64,000 nt of DNA, taken from positions 9,805,501-9,869,500 of the forward strand of contig NZ_CP012670.1 of assembly GCF_004135735.1 (NCBI RefSeq). The letters run 5' to 3'. Numbering within the stretch: the first letter of the stretch is position 1; every line of letters begins with the position of its first letter. Below are positions 63,959-64,000 of the stretch, in pieces. This stretch comes from Sorangium cellulosum. GTDB lineage: Bacteria > Myxococcota_A > Polyangia > Polyangiales > Polyangiaceae. A program made the translations under genes and the position numbers. Below the pieces are notes generated by a model. That model was not told where the DNA came from and searched no databases. It was given only the letters and a program-made list of their open reading frames with translations.

Positions 63959-64000
63959 GGGGCGTGCTGTACCACGAGCGGGAGTCCTGGGCGGCCGGCG

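Overview
This is a high-GC window (roughly 70% by eye) with dense coding, long antisense open frames and GTG starts. The gene content (lipoprotein-rich periplasm, many one-domain signalling proteins, tandem-repeat protein tails, a myxobacterial-type sulfatase-like lipoprotein) suggests a Myxococcota chromosome, most likely a Polyangia/Sorangium-type organism. This placement is inferred from gene content; no marker gene was compared.

Region 1 (about 0.2-3.9 kb) holds a beta-propeller lipoprotein, a phospholipase-D/cardiolipin-synthase-type enzyme and a flavin reductase. Region 2 (about 4.1-20.0 kb) is a metal-efflux block on the + strand. It contains a small Cys-rich membrane protein, a TolC-type channel, a His-rich RND adaptor and a CzcA/CusA-type pump. 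These are followed by a translationally coupled ChrA chromate transporter, a second small Cys-rich protein, a lipoprotein carrying a repeated Cys/His motif, a second adaptor carrying the same motif, a second RND pump, a TlpA-type thioredoxin, and a DmeR-DmeF-MntP cassette. The DmeR promoter, its operator and an apparently leaderless GTG start can all be read directly. Region 3 (about 20.1-27.4 kb) continues the metal theme: a small CPHC membrane peptide, a methyltransferase, a cupredoxin-like protein, a phytochelatin synthase with an intact Cys-His-Asp triad, a CopA-type ATPase, a multicopper oxidase and an Fn3-like lipoprotein. Together these cover export, periplasmic oxidation and thiol chelation of several metals.

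Region 4 (27.5-29.4 kb) is a degenerate stretch: an ECF sigma fragment, a long hairpin and a frameshifted remnant, next to a tRNA-Arg/tRNA-Lys operon with a near-consensus promoter and an intrinsic terminator. Region 5 (29.4-34.8 kb) has an M74 murein endopeptidase, a 12-unit 22-bp tandem repeat, exonuclease III, an alpha/beta hydrolase, a pentapeptide-repeat protein still carrying identical DNA repeats, and two divergent response regulators. Region 6 (34.9-43.2 kb) has a GH65 phosphorylase with an inactivated HAD domain, coupled to a universal stress protein, and then a Lon-like protease / ParB-like / membrane TPR operon. Region 7 (43.8-51.8 kb) has a REC-PAS-GAF histidine kinase, a ThDP-dependent lyase with a stand-alone M17 N-terminal domain, a small receiver-like protein, a PLP enzyme next to an unusual AT-rich patch, and a UspA protein. 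Region 8 (52-64 kb) has a serS - histidine kinase - lipocalin-like operon, aconitase divergent from an SRAP protein with a clamp-type motif, a hemerythrin with a histone-like tail, and a sulfatase-like lipoprotein.

Several genes across the window have a TANNNT hexamer 5-6 bases before the start codon and no Shine-Dalgarno sequence. This suggests that leaderless transcription is common in this genome.
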